Positions 14,696 to 22,621 of a stretch of DNA of 33,066 bases are shown here, one piece after another. The number at the start of each line of letters is the position of its first letter. Position 1 is the stretch's first letter. Position numbers and translations under genes: made by a program. The notes below the pieces were generated by a model. It did not search any database and had not been told where the DNA came from. It saw only the letters and a list, made by a program, of their open reading frames with translations. Source of the stretch: CAWJFJ01 sp963800065 (lineage in GTDB: Bacteria > Actinomycetota > Acidimicrobiia > Acidimicrobiales > UBA8190); the NCBI GenBank assembly GCA_963800065.1, contig CAWCZO010000006.1, forward strand, positions 1 to 33,066, given 5' to 3'.

Positions 14696-16243
14696 CTACG
14701 GCGAACGCAGGTCGACGCGTCGCACCTTCCCCATGGCGTTGCGCGGCAGCTCGTCAACGAAGTGGATCAGGCGTGGCCGCTTGTAGGGAGCCAGCAGACC
14801 GGCGGCGAAGGTGACGAGCTCCTGGTGCGTCGGTGGTCTCCCGTCGGCCACCACCCAGGCCGTGACGGCTTCACCCCACTCGTCGGACGGGGTCCCGGTG
14901 ACCGCCACCTCGGCCACCGAAGGGTGGGACAGGAGGACGTCCTCGACCTCGGCCGGATAGACGTTGTATCCGCCGGACACGATGAGATCGCTGTCGCGTC
15001 CCCTGATGGTCACGTAGCCGTCGTCGACGGCAGCCAGATCCCCGGTGTGCAACCACTCCCCGACCAGACGTTCGGCCGTGGCCGCCGGTCGCTCCCAGTA
15101 GCCACCGAAGACCGTCGGACCCCGGACGAGGATCTCCTCGCCGTCGAGACGGACGTCCACGCCGGGAAAGGGAAAGCCCACCGTCCCCGGACGCCGCTCC
15201 CCCTCGTACGGGTTGGAGATGGTCATGAGCGTCTCGGTCATCCCGTAGCGCTCCAGGACGTCGGTACCACCGTCCCGGCGTATCCGGCGGTGCAGGTCGG
15301 CGGCCAGCGGAGCGGAACCCGACACGGCCAGGCGCATGCGGGACAATTCGTCGACGCGGACGGACGCGGCCAGCCGGTGGTACATGGTGGGGACACCGAA
15401 GAACATGGTGGCCCGGTGGGCCGCCGACGCCTCGAAGACGCCGTCGGCGTCGAACCGAGGGAGAAGGACCACCGAGGAACCGCGGAGCAGGGAAGTGAAC
15501 AGAGCGACACAGAGCCCGTGTCCGTGGAAGATCGGCAGGGCGTGGATCAGGCGGTCGTCCGCCCGCCACCGCCACGTGAGACCGACCGATTCGCTGTTGG
15601 CCAGGATGTTCCCATGGCTGAGGACGGCGCCCTTGGGGGCCCCCGTCGTCCCCGACGTGTAGGCGATGAGAGCGGCGTCACCAGGGTCGGACCCGTCGAG
15701 CCCGTCTCTATCGGGCCCTGGACCACCGGCCACCTGATCACCGGCCACCTGATCACCGGCCACCAACTGGAGATCGGCGGACATCACGGCCAGCGGGCCG
15801 GTGGCCGACTCGGTCACCCACCGGGCCCGGTCGGGATCGTCGACGACGGCGGCCGACGGTCGGGCATCGCCGACGATGTGAGCCAGCTCACGCGCCGTAT
15901 AGGCGGCGTTGGTCGGGACGGCCACCAGGCCACCGGTGCGGAGGACCCCGACGTAGGCCACGACTGCGTCCAGCGACGATCCCACGCACAACAGAACCCG
16001 GTCCCCCGCCCGCAGCCCCAGGCCCATGAAGCGGGCGGCGGCGAGGCGGGTGCGCTCCTCGAACTCGCCCGCCGTGATCCAACGGGCGGCGTCGCCGGCG
16101 CCCACGTCGTAGATGAGCGGGGCGGAAGGGTGGGCGCCCCACACCTGCGCCCATGCCGCCGGGAGACTGCGACGGGCCGTCAGGTCCCCGACCTGGAAAT
16201 CGCTACCGGCGGGCAGGTGCTCACGCCAGGGACGGGGCTGCAC
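14696..16243 (-). CDS. Acyl-CoA synthetase, MatB (malonyl-CoA synthetase)-like
   Basis: A protein of 515 aa of the adenylate-forming family. It would activate a carboxylic acid with ATP and load it on CoA. Motifs in order: P-loop-like YTSGTTGAPKGAVLSHGN, ALPIFHGHGLCVALF, FFGVPTMYHRL, LERYGMTETLMTISNPYEGERRPGTVG, the hinge region WLHTGDLAAVDDGYVTIRGR-DSDLIVSGGYNVYPAEVED, and the catalytic Lys in PRNAMGKVRR. The HGHGL and MTETLM-SNPYEGERRPGTVG blocks are typical of MatB-type malonyl/methylmalonyl-CoA synthetases, hence the call. An unusual VAGDQVAGDQVAGG insert (15724-15764) sits before the P-loop. The GTG at 16243 has TACCGT 6 nt upstream. Confidence 0.88.
   Translation of the reverse strand: MQPRPWREHLPAGSDFQVGDLTARRSLPAAWAQVWGAHPSAPLIYDVGAGDAARWITAGEFEERTRLAAARFMGLGLRAGDRVLLCVGSSLDAVVAYVGVLRTGGLVAVPTNAAYTARELAHIVGDARPSAAVVDDPDRARWVTESATGPLAVMSADLQLVAGDQVAGDQVAGGPGPDRDGLDGSDPGDAALIAYTSGTTGAPKGAVLSHGNILANSESVGLTWRWRADDRLIHALPIFHGHGLCVALFTSLLRGSSVVLLPRFDADGVFEASAAHRATMFFGVPTMYHRLAASVRVDELSRMRLAVSGSAPLAADLHRRIRRDGGTDVLERYGMTETLMTISNPYEGERRPGTVGFPFPGVDVRLDGEEILVRGPTVFGGYWERPAATAERLVGEWLHTGDLAAVDDGYVTIRGRDSDLIVSGGYNVYPAEVEDVLLSHPSVAEVAVTGTPSDEWGEAVTAWVVADGRPPTHQELVTFAAGLLAPYKRPRLIHFVDELPRNAMGKVRRVDLRSP
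15724..15764. repeat. 15-bp in-frame tandem repeat inside the MatB-like gene
   Basis: CACCGGCCACCTGAT is repeated 2.7 times. On the coding strand it encodes VAGDQ-VAGDQ-VAG in a probable surface loop ahead of the ATP-binding motif. Confidence 0.9.
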
Positions 16244-16249
16244 GATTCA

Positions 16250-16255
16250 ACGGTA
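16250..16255 (-). promoter_or_regulatory. -10 element of a probable leaderless promoter (MatB-like gene)
   Basis: On the minus strand TACCGT lies 6 nt before the GTG at 16243; no Shine-Dalgarno is present. Confidence 0.5.
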
Positions 16256-16540
16256 TCAAGACGTCCACCACGTCATACGGGAAGCGGTCATGGAAGGTGG
16301 AACACCTGCTGCGGTTGGCCGGTCGGGCACACAGCACCGTCGGCATCAGATACCGACGATGTCTGCAAGTATCCGAAACATCCCGCCACGTCGACGACTC
16401 AAGTCCGCGGACTGACGATCAACAATGATCCGACCCCCTCCCGGGCGTTCTCGGTACGCAGAGGACGAGCCACCGGTGCGCAGGGCCCGCGACGTCGCCT
16501 GCGTTGCGCGTGGACGATTGCGGAGCGAGCAGGCCGCTGT
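16256..16540. other. Divergent intergenic region without a supported gene
   Basis: Open frames cross this stretch, but none has family similarity or a ribosome site. It is somewhat less GC-rich than its neighbours. It contains one small inverted repeat, CGTCGG-N9-CCGACG (16338-16358). Nothing else is seen. An ATG at 16425 would extend the glycosyltransferase by 43 residues of Arg-rich non-homologous sequence and is rejected. Confidence 0.5.
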
Positions 16541-16546
16541 TACCCT
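16541..16546 (+). promoter_or_regulatory. -10 element of a probable leaderless promoter (glycosyltransferase)
   Basis: TACCCT is followed by 7 nt and the GTG at 16554; no ribosome site. It decides the start against the upstream ATG at 16425. Confidence 0.5.
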
Positions 16547-16553
16547 CGATCAG

Positions 16554-17600
16554 GTGTCGTCTTCCAGCGTTCGAGCGCGCTTGGTGAAGGCGTTGGCCGG
16601 GAAGGACCGGGGAAAGTGGCCGCAGGTAGCGGGCGAGCCCAACCCGGCACACCCCGATGTCATTCCCGAGTTCCGCTTCTTCGCCGTCGTCAAGACGTGG
16701 ATGGACGAGGACATCGTCGAGGCGACGGTGCGAAACGCCATGGCGCAAGGAGCCGAGAGCGTCTTCCTCGTCGACAACGGGAGCACCGATGCCACCGTGG
16801 CACGGGCGGAATCGGCGGGTGCCATCTTGGCCGAGGCCTATGAGACCGACGTCTTCGAGGGCCGGATCTCGCAGATCCTGATAAACGCCGTCATCGCCCG
16901 GCAGTCGCTTTCGTGCCGGGCGGCGTTCGTCTGGTGGCTCCTGCTCGATTCCGACGAGTTTCCCGAAGGCCCCGACGGCATGACGATCAAGGAGTACCTG
17001 CAGACATTGGACAGGCGCTTCAGACTGGTGGGCAGCAGCTACTTCAACCATCTCCCGTCTGGGAAGCCCGAGTACATACCCGGGTTCCATCCCATCGACT
17101 TCCAACCGCTGTGCGAGCCCTTCGCTCCCCGCCGGCATCCCCCCTGCGAAAGGGGCCACTGGAAGCACCCGTTGCAGCGCTTCGACCGGAACGGGCTTTT
17201 CGTCACGAGCGGCGAGGGATTTCACGACGCCACCGTCCGGACCGGGGTGCCTCTCGTCGAACCGGTGGGAGGCGTCGTGACCCACCATTTTCAGTATCGC
17301 GACGAGGCGCTGACCCGCGCCAAGCTGGAATGGACGTGTGGGCCGGGATCCACGCGCACGGCGTTGCACGAATCCATCGGGAACAAGGGATTCGTCGCCC
17401 GACGCCGGTCCATCGATGCCGTCTACGAGCAACGCTGGGGAGACGTGGTGAGCCTTCCCAATCTCCACCGGTCCGACGGTGTCGATCCTCGGCCGTGGCC
17501 CCATCTCGACCGTGTCCGACGGTGGTACGACGTCGAACAGGTCGCCGTGGAACGTGAACGCTGGGCCGCCGCCGCCGGCGCCACCGGCGTGGCCGACTGA
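16554..17600 (+). CDS. Glycosyltransferase family 2 protein
   Basis: A protein of 348 aa from GTG 16554. It has a GT-A fold: the nucleotide-sugar strand RFFAVVKTWMDEDIVEATVRNA, then VFLVDNGSTDATVARAESAGA, and the metal-binding DXD as WLLLDSDEFPEGPDG. The C-terminal part has HWKHPLQRFDRNG and VTHHFQYRDEALTRAKLEW, a pattern of GT2 proteins with a His-rich acceptor side. No membrane segments are seen, so it acts in the cytosol or at the inner face. Donor and acceptor are unknown. It lies 26 bp upstream of a sulfotransferase on the same strand, which suggests that the two build a sulfated glycan or glycolipid; that is inference. Third-position GC is slightly lower than in neighbours, a weak hint of transfer. 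Confidence 0.88.
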   Translation: MSSSSVRARLVKALAGKDRGKWPQVAGEPNPAHPDVIPEFRFFAVVKTWMDEDIVEATVRNAMAQGAESVFLVDNGSTDATVARAESAGAILAEAYETDVFEGRISQILINAVIARQSLSCRAAFVWWLLLDSDEFPEGPDGMTIKEYLQTLDRRFRLVGSSYFNHLPSGKPEYIPGFHPIDFQPLCEPFAPRRHPPCERGHWKHPLQRFDRNGLFVTSGEGFHDATVRTGVPLVEPVGGVVTHHFQYRDEALTRAKLEWTCGPGSTRTALHESIGNKGFVARRRSIDAVYEQRWGDVVSLPNLHRSDGVDPRPWPHLDRVRRWYDVEQVAVERERWAAAAGATGVAD

Positions 17601-17626
17601 GCCCGGCGGACCGGGACAGCGACGCC

Positions 17627-18724
17627 GTGGAGGACTCCGGCCCGCCCCGTGGCCCGGTGGCAGCAGGGCCCGAGGTCTCGGGCCTCCGCAGGCGGATCGG
17701 CCGGGAAACAGACTTTCTGAGGCGGGCCGTCCGGCACCCGAATCTGTTCCGCCGCCGGGCTCGGCGGGCGGTGTCGCCGAAGGTGGCCTTCCTCGAACGC
17801 AATCACGACCCCGGCCGGTCGTTGCTGGTGGTGGGCAGCGCCCGCAGCGGGACGACGTGGTTGTCCGAGGTCCTGGCCGAATCCCTCCACGGCCGCCTCC
17901 TGTTCGAGCCACTGCGCGCCGAGACGGTCCCCCAGGCCCGGACCATCCGCTTCGGCCACTACATCGATCCCGACGGCGGTTCCGACCCGGCCGTCACCGA
18001 GATCCTGGACAAGGTCGTGGCCGGACGGATCCGGGGACGGTGGATCGACGAGTACAACGTCGTCCGTCTCCCCCGCTGCCGCGTGGTGAAGGAGATCCGG
18101 GCCACCAATCTGCTGCCCTGGATCGCCCGTCGCTATCCCCGGACCCCCGTCGTCTACCTGCTGCGCCATCCGGTACCGAGCGCCTGGTCGGTGGCCCAGC
18201 TGGGTTGGCCGGACAACCTTCAGCAATTCGTCGGCCAGCCGTCACTGATGGAGGGGCCGCTGGCGGCTCTGGGGAACACGATCAGACAGACGGCCGGTGC
18301 CTCGGACCCCTTCCGCCGACTCGTCCTGCGCTGGTGCCTCGAGAACTTCGTCCCCACGCGGCTGCTCGCCGCCGACCAGGCTCACGTGGTGTTCTACGAG
18401 CAACTGGTGGACGATCCGGCGGGCGAGCTCGTGAGGTTGAGCACGTATTTGCGGCGGTTCAGCCCCGGTCCCTGGGACATCGGGCTGGACTCCGCCGGCA
18501 ACCTGGACAGACCTTCGCACACCAACTACCGCCACACCGACGTGGCCTCGGGGCCCGGCCGGTTGGACGACTGGGTCGGAGAGGTGCCGGCGCCCCGGGT
18601 CGATGCCGCTCTGGCCCTTCTGGGCGAGTTCGGCCTCGACCGCATCTACGGGAATTCGACCCGGCCGCTCATCGCCCCCGAGGCGGTGTTGCTGGGGGGG
18701 ACCGCGCCGGTCACCGGTCCCTAG
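17627..18724 (+). CDS. Sulfotransferase family protein (PAPS-dependent)
   Basis: A protein of 365 aa from GTG 17627. The 5'-phosphosulfate loop is LLVVGSARSGTTWLSEVLAE (residues 66-85). The 3'-phosphate-binding strand is VVYLLRHPVPSAWSVAQLGWP, whose Arg-His-Pro and Ser are the family pattern. The fold otherwise follows sulfotransferases that act on carbohydrates or lipids: RVVKEIRATNLLPWIARRYP in the middle, and VVFYEQLVDDPAGELVRLSTYL near the end. The first ~55 residues are Arg-rich and of low complexity, so the true start may be downstream. It follows the GT2 gene by 26 bp. Its TAG overlaps the TAG of the convergent second sulfotransferase within the palindrome CTAG. Confidence 0.88.
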   Translation: MEDSGPPRGPVAAGPEVSGLRRRIGRETDFLRRAVRHPNLFRRRARRAVSPKVAFLERNHDPGRSLLVVGSARSGTTWLSEVLAESLHGRLLFEPLRAETVPQARTIRFGHYIDPDGGSDPAVTEILDKVVAGRIRGRWIDEYNVVRLPRCRVVKEIRATNLLPWIARRYPRTPVVYLLRHPVPSAWSVAQLGWPDNLQQFVGQPSLMEGPLAALGNTIRQTAGASDPFRRLVLRWCLENFVPTRLLAADQAHVVFYEQLVDDPAGELVRLSTYLRRFSPGPWDIGLDSAGNLDRPSHTNYRHTDVASGPGRLDDWVGEVPAPRVDAALALLGEFGLDRIYGNSTRPLIAPEAVLLGGTAPVTGP

Positions 18725-19680
18725 CGTGGCGGGGGGCGGCGCGTCAGGGCGGAGCGCACCTTCCAGAGGCCCGTGACCAGGCGGACACCGCGCGATCGCT
18801 GGAGCGAGGCATGGGCGATCCGGATCGTCTCGAGCTCCCGGGCCAGGGTGAGTACCTCCTCGACCCACTCGGGCTCGGGGCCGAGATCAGGACCCTGCCA
18901 CGCCACGTGCGGTCCCTGTCGCTGGCGCAGCTCCCCGAAGACCAGGCGCGCCCCCTGTGCCGGGCCGGGGTCGGTCTCGGCGACGCCGTGATGATGACGG
19001 AGCTCTCCCTTCAGGAAGGCGGCGGCGGCGGGGCGACGCAGGGGATCGACGTGGACGTGCTGGTCGCTCAGGAAGCCAACGAGCGAGTCGCACCATGCCG
19101 ACGGATCGCGCAAGACCGTGTCGAAGTCGGCGGCCAACGTGGGAATGCCCTCGAGGTTGCGCGCCGCGGCACGCACGTAGCGTTCCCACGCCGCCAGTCC
19201 GTGGACCATCGGCAGCCCGCTGCGGGCCCGAAGGGACTGGGCCACCTCCACCGGGTCCCGGAAGATGAAGACGGCGGCGGTCGGGGGGTCGATGACGGTC
19301 CGCCAGAACGGAAGGGTGATGCAGGCGCGGGGATCCTTCCAGGCGATCGGCCGGGCACCGAAGCTGGCGCGGAAACGCCTCGACGCCTCGGACCGGAGGT
19401 CGTCCAACGCCGGGTCGTCCTGCCAACCGACGGCCAGATCGGGGGGCGAGAAGAGCAGTCCCCCGAAGCGACGGAACAGCTGATTGTTCAGCCGGACGAC
19501 GCTCTGACTCTCCCAGTGTCCCCGCTCATTGTCGGCCGTGGCCGGGATGAGGTCGTCGTCGAGGGGCATCCCCAGACCCAGTTGACCGAGGAGGCCGGTG
19601 GTGGCCGAGGTCCCGCTGCGGTGCATGCCGATGACATGGATGCAGACGTCCCCTGAGCCCGTCGAGCCCTCCGAGGCCAT
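18721..19680 (-). CDS. Sulfotransferase family protein (second, distinct type)
   Basis: A protein of 319 aa from ATG 19680. The phosphosulfate loop is VIGMHRSGTSATTGLL (residues 16-31). Further blocks are NERGHWESQSVVRLNNQLF, typical of the sulfotransferases found with glycosyltransferases in envelope gene clusters, and the 3'-phosphate strand AAVFIFRDPVEVAQSLRAR. WKDPRACITLPFW fits the same subfamily. It differs strongly from the neighbouring sulfotransferase, so the pair is not a recent duplication. The start is chosen because TATACT lies 7 nt upstream; the frame is open to 19755 with low-complexity Arg/Pro sequence only. It probably acts on the same type of glycan as the two genes to its left (inference). 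Confidence 0.88.
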   Translation of the reverse strand: MASEGSTGSGDVCIHVIGMHRSGTSATTGLLGQLGLGMPLDDDLIPATADNERGHWESQSVVRLNNQLFRRFGGLLFSPPDLAVGWQDDPALDDLRSEASRRFRASFGARPIAWKDPRACITLPFWRTVIDPPTAAVFIFRDPVEVAQSLRARSGLPMVHGLAAWERYVRAAARNLEGIPTLAADFDTVLRDPSAWCDSLVGFLSDQHVHVDPLRRPAAAAFLKGELRHHHGVAETDPGPAQGARLVFGELRQRQGPHVAWQGPDLGPEPEWVEEVLTLARELETIRIAHASLQRSRGVRLVTGLWKVRSALTRRPPPR

Positions 19681-19687
19681 CGGTCGA

Positions 19688-19693
19688 AGTATA
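19688..19693 (-). promoter_or_regulatory. -10 element of a probable leaderless promoter (second sulfotransferase)
   Basis: On the minus strand TATACT, the best -10 match in the window, ends 7 nt before the ATG at 19680. No ribosome site is present. Confidence 0.6.
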
Positions 19694-19765
19694 AACCGGG
19701 CTCTGCGCCGGCCCAGGGGTGGAGGCGGCCACGACGATCGTGGCCGTCGGGCCATTCGACCGGGG

Positions 19766-19788
19766 GGCCGATCAGGCGACGATCGGCC
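19766..19788. promoter_or_regulatory. Perfect 8-7-8 inverted repeat, possible operator upstream of the mannosidase
   Basis: GGCCGATC-AGGCGAC-GATCGGCC lies 72 bp before the GH38 start, in the divergent region. It has the size and symmetry of a dimeric repressor site. A hairpin in the leader is the alternative. Confidence 0.5.
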
Positions 19789-19860
19789 ACGGAGAGAGCC
19801 CGGTGCGCGGCATTATTGACGGGCGCCTCGGCCGGTCAGCCGAGCGGCACCGAGGACGGG

Positions 19861-22608
19861 ATGGGGATGGCTACTCAAGACGACGGCATTTCGGCAGCTC
19901 AGACGGCCCGGAGACGAATCTCGATCGTTCCGCACACCCACTGGGACCGTGAGTGGTACGAACCGTTCCAGACGTTCCGGCTGCGGTTGGTCCACCTGAT
20001 CGACGGTCTGCTGGACCTGCTCGAGAGGGACCCCTCGTACGCCCGGTTCCTTCTGGACGGCCAGATGGCCGTGGTCGACGACTATCTCGAGGTCAGGCCC
20101 GAGAACGAGGAGAGGATCCGGGCACTGGCGGCGGCGGGGCGCCTCTCCATGGGCCCGTGGTACATCCTCATGGACGAGTTCCTGGTCTCGGGCGAGACGA
20201 TCATCCGGGACCTCCAGTCGGGAATGCGTCGGGGTGCCGCCTTCGGGGGAACCATGGAGGTCGGCTACCTCCCCGACATGTTCGGGCACATCGCGCAGAT
20301 GCCGCAGATCCTGAAGCTGGCCGGCTTCGACCACACCGTGGTGTGGCGAGGGGTCCCGTCGGTCATCGACAAGACCGGCTTCTGGTGGGAGGCGCCCGAC
20401 GGCTCGATGGTCCGGGCCGAGTACCTGCCCACCGGGTACGGCAACGGCGCCGCCATCCCCGACGACGCCAAGGAGCTCGTCCGCCGGATCGGCGATCACG
20501 AAGAGGAGATCGGGGAATTCCTCCTCGACGGTCTGCTGTTCATGAACGGGACGGACCATCAGGAACCCCAACGGTGGCTCGGTCGGGTGGTGGCCGAAGC
20601 CAATGCCCTGCAGGACGACTACGTGCTCGAGGTGACGGGCCTGGCCGACTACCTGGCCACCGCCCCGACCGGCGGGCTGGAACGGTGGCCAGGCGAGCTG
20701 CGTTCCGGGGCCCGGGCCGATGTCCTCATGGGCGTGGCGTCGAACCGGGTCGACGTGAAGCGTGAAGCGGCGCTGGCCGAGAGGGCGCTCGAACGCCGGG
20801 CCGAGCCGTACTCCGCTCTGTTCCTGCCGGCGCCCCAGTGGCCTCGGGCCCTGCTCGACCTGGCCTGGAAGGAGGTCGTGCGCAACGCCGCCCACGACTC
20901 GGTCTGCGCCTGTTCGGTGGACGAGGTCGTCGACGCCGTCAACACCCGCTACGCCGAGGCCCGCCGGATCGGCGACGGGCTGGCCGAACAAGCCCTCCTG
21001 GGCCTGGCCCGTTCGCTCGCCGATGCCGGCCCGGTGGTGGTGAACCCGTCGGCCCGCCGCCGCGGCGGTGTGGTCGAGATGGTGGTGGCCGGCGACGACC
21101 TCCCCCCCGATACCCAGGCCCTGCCCGAGGAACCGGGCGCTTTCGGGATCCCCCGCGGGCTCGGCGCGCTCACCCTGGACGCCAACACGGTCCGGACCAT
21201 CCTGGGGATGCTCCCGGCGGGAAGCCAGATCGACGCCCACACGTGGATCCAAGGCGTCCAGGTCGAGGAGGACGAGACCGGGATCGACGTCACGATCGCC
21301 TTCGGGAGTGAAGAGCGTTTCGACGTCCCCCTGGCGTCGATCAAGCAGGACCTCTACACGCGTCTGGGGGCCCGCCCCGATTCGGCGGTCCGGATCCGTA
21401 TCGACCAGCCTCCGATCAGGAGGGTGCTGGCCCGGGTGTCGGACGTCCCCGGCTTCGGCTGGCAGAGCTGCACCCCGGCCGCCCTGGCGTACCCGGTCAC
21501 GGTCACCGACGCAGGGGGGACCGGCGAGGACGGGAGCGCGGGATCCGTCGAGCTCGACAACGGCTTGGTGGCCGTGACCATCGACCGCCCCTCGGGGAAC
21601 TTCGCCCTCGACGGCGTGACCGGCTTCGGGAAGCTGGTCGACGGGGGCGACCACGGCGACTCGTACAACTACTCACCACCCCACCGGGACCGTCTGGTGG
21701 ACACGCCGGACGGCGTCGACGTGACCGTCACCGAGAGCGGACCGGTCAGGGCCTGCGCCGTGATCACCGCCACCTACCGGTGGCCCGAGTACGTCGACGG
21801 CAACACGCGGGCGAGGACGGGGGAAAAGGCGGTCGAGGTCACCACCACCGTCGAGCTCCGGGCCGAGGAGAGGATCGTCCGGGTCGTCACGCGCTTCGTG
21901 AATCCGAGCCGTGACCACCGGCTCCGGGTGCACCTCCCTCTTCCCCGGCCGGCCTCGTCCTCCGAGGCGGAGTGCGCCTTCGCCGTAGTCCGCCGGGGTC
22001 TGGAGACCGAAGGGCGACCAGACGAGTTCGGTCTCCCCACGTTCCCGTCGCGCCGTTTCGTCTCGGCCGGCGGGCTCACCGTGGCCCACGAGGGCCTCCT
22101 CGAGTACGAGCTCATCGACATCGACGAAGGGGACCGGCGAGCGCGCACACTGGCGCTCACGCTCCTGCGGTCCACGGGGATGCTGTCGCGTCTGGGTATG
22201 GCGTACCGCCCCCTGCCGGCGGGACCCCTCACGCCGGTGGACGGGCTCCAGCTCCAGGGCCGGCCGATCGAGGCCCGCTACGCCCTGGCCGTGGGCTGTG
22301 ACGACCCCTACGCCATGGCGGACGACGCCTTGCTCCCGCTGGAGCTGGTCCATGCCCCCGGCGGAGGGGGGCGGGCCACGCCGGGGAGCGCGCTGGAGAT
22401 CGACGGGGCCGAGGTCTCCGCCGTGCAGCGCCAGGCCGGCCTGCTCGAGGTACGCGTGTTCAATCCCACCGAGCGGCCGACAACGGTCCGCGTGGGTAAC
22501 CGGTCGGGCTGGCTGGTCGACCTGCGCGGTCGCACCCTGGGCCGCTTCGACGGCTCCTTCGAGCTCCGCCCCTTCGGCATCGCCACATTCCGCTCGCCCG
22601 ACGACTGA
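19861..22608 (+). CDS. Glycoside hydrolase family 38 alpha-mannosidase
   Basis: A protein of 915 aa. GH38 enzymes remove alpha-mannose from glycans with retention. The zinc and active-site motifs are clear: PHTHWDREWY (His25, His27 region, Asp29), YLPDMFGH with the nucleophile Asp139, and LFMNGTDHQEP. The middle domain follows with WKEVVRNAAHDSVCACSVDEVV, typical of GH38, and then the C-terminal beta-domains (VELDNGLVAVTIDRPSGNF onwards). No signal peptide is seen, so it is probably cytosolic. The ATG at 19861 is preceded by a weak GAGGACGGG; ATG 19867 and TTG 19816 are alternatives. The nearby GT2 and sulfotransferases point to a shared glycan theme. A perfect inverted repeat upstream may control it. 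The stop lies in a shared hairpin. Confidence 0.93.
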   Translation: MGMATQDDGISAAQTARRRISIVPHTHWDREWYEPFQTFRLRLVHLIDGLLDLLERDPSYARFLLDGQMAVVDDYLEVRPENEERIRALAAAGRLSMGPWYILMDEFLVSGETIIRDLQSGMRRGAAFGGTMEVGYLPDMFGHIAQMPQILKLAGFDHTVVWRGVPSVIDKTGFWWEAPDGSMVRAEYLPTGYGNGAAIPDDAKELVRRIGDHEEEIGEFLLDGLLFMNGTDHQEPQRWLGRVVAEANALQDDYVLEVTGLADYLATAPTGGLERWPGELRSGARADVLMGVASNRVDVKREAALAERALERRAEPYSALFLPAPQWPRALLDLAWKEVVRNAAHDSVCACSVDEVVDAVNTRYAEARRIGDGLAEQALLGLARSLADAGPVVVNPSARRRGGVVEMVVAGDDLPPDTQALPEEPGAFGIPRGLGALTLDANTVRTILGMLPAGSQIDAHTWIQGVQVEEDETGIDVTIAFGSEERFDVPLASIKQDLYTRLGARPDSAVRIRIDQPPIRRVLARVSDVPGFGWQSCTPAALAYPVTVTDAGGTGEDGSAGSVELDNGLVAVTIDRPSGNFALDGVTGFGKLVDGGDHGDSYNYSPPHRDRLVDTPDGVDVTVTESGPVRACAVITATYRWPEYVDGNTRARTGEKAVEVTTTVELRAEERIVRVVTRFVNPSRDHRLRVHLPLPRPASSSEAECAFAVVRRGLETEGRPDEFGLPTFPSRRFVSAGGLTVAHEGLLEYELIDIDEGDRRARTLALTLLRSTGMLSRLGMAYRPLPAGPLTPVDGLQLQGRPIEARYALAVGCDDPYAMADDALLPLELVHAPGGGGRATPGSALEIDGAEVSAVQRQAGLLEVRVFNPTERPTTVRVGNRSGWLVDLRGRTLGRFDGSFELRPFGIATFRSPDD

Positions 22609-22621
22609 TCCTCAGTCGTCG
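22599..22621. terminator. Perfect 10-bp stem hairpin holding both stop codons of convergent genes
   Basis: CGACGACTGA-TCC-TCAGTCGTCG. The TGA of the mannosidase (22606-22608) and the TGA of the cyclase (22612-22614 on the minus strand) are mirror images in the stem, so both proteins end in Asp-Asp-stop. It is probably a bidirectional terminator; it has no U-tract. Confidence 0.65.

Noticed and set aside
14762..16843. A 693-residue plus-strand open frame
   Set aside because: Antisense shadow of the MatB-like gene, with no family blocks and no ribosome site.
17479..19656. A 725-residue plus-strand open frame
   Set aside because: Shadow of the two sulfotransferase genes; low-complexity Arg/Gly/Pro composition.
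19813..21654. A 613-residue minus-strand open frame
   Set aside because: Antisense of the GH38 gene, which has clear catalytic motifs on the other strand.
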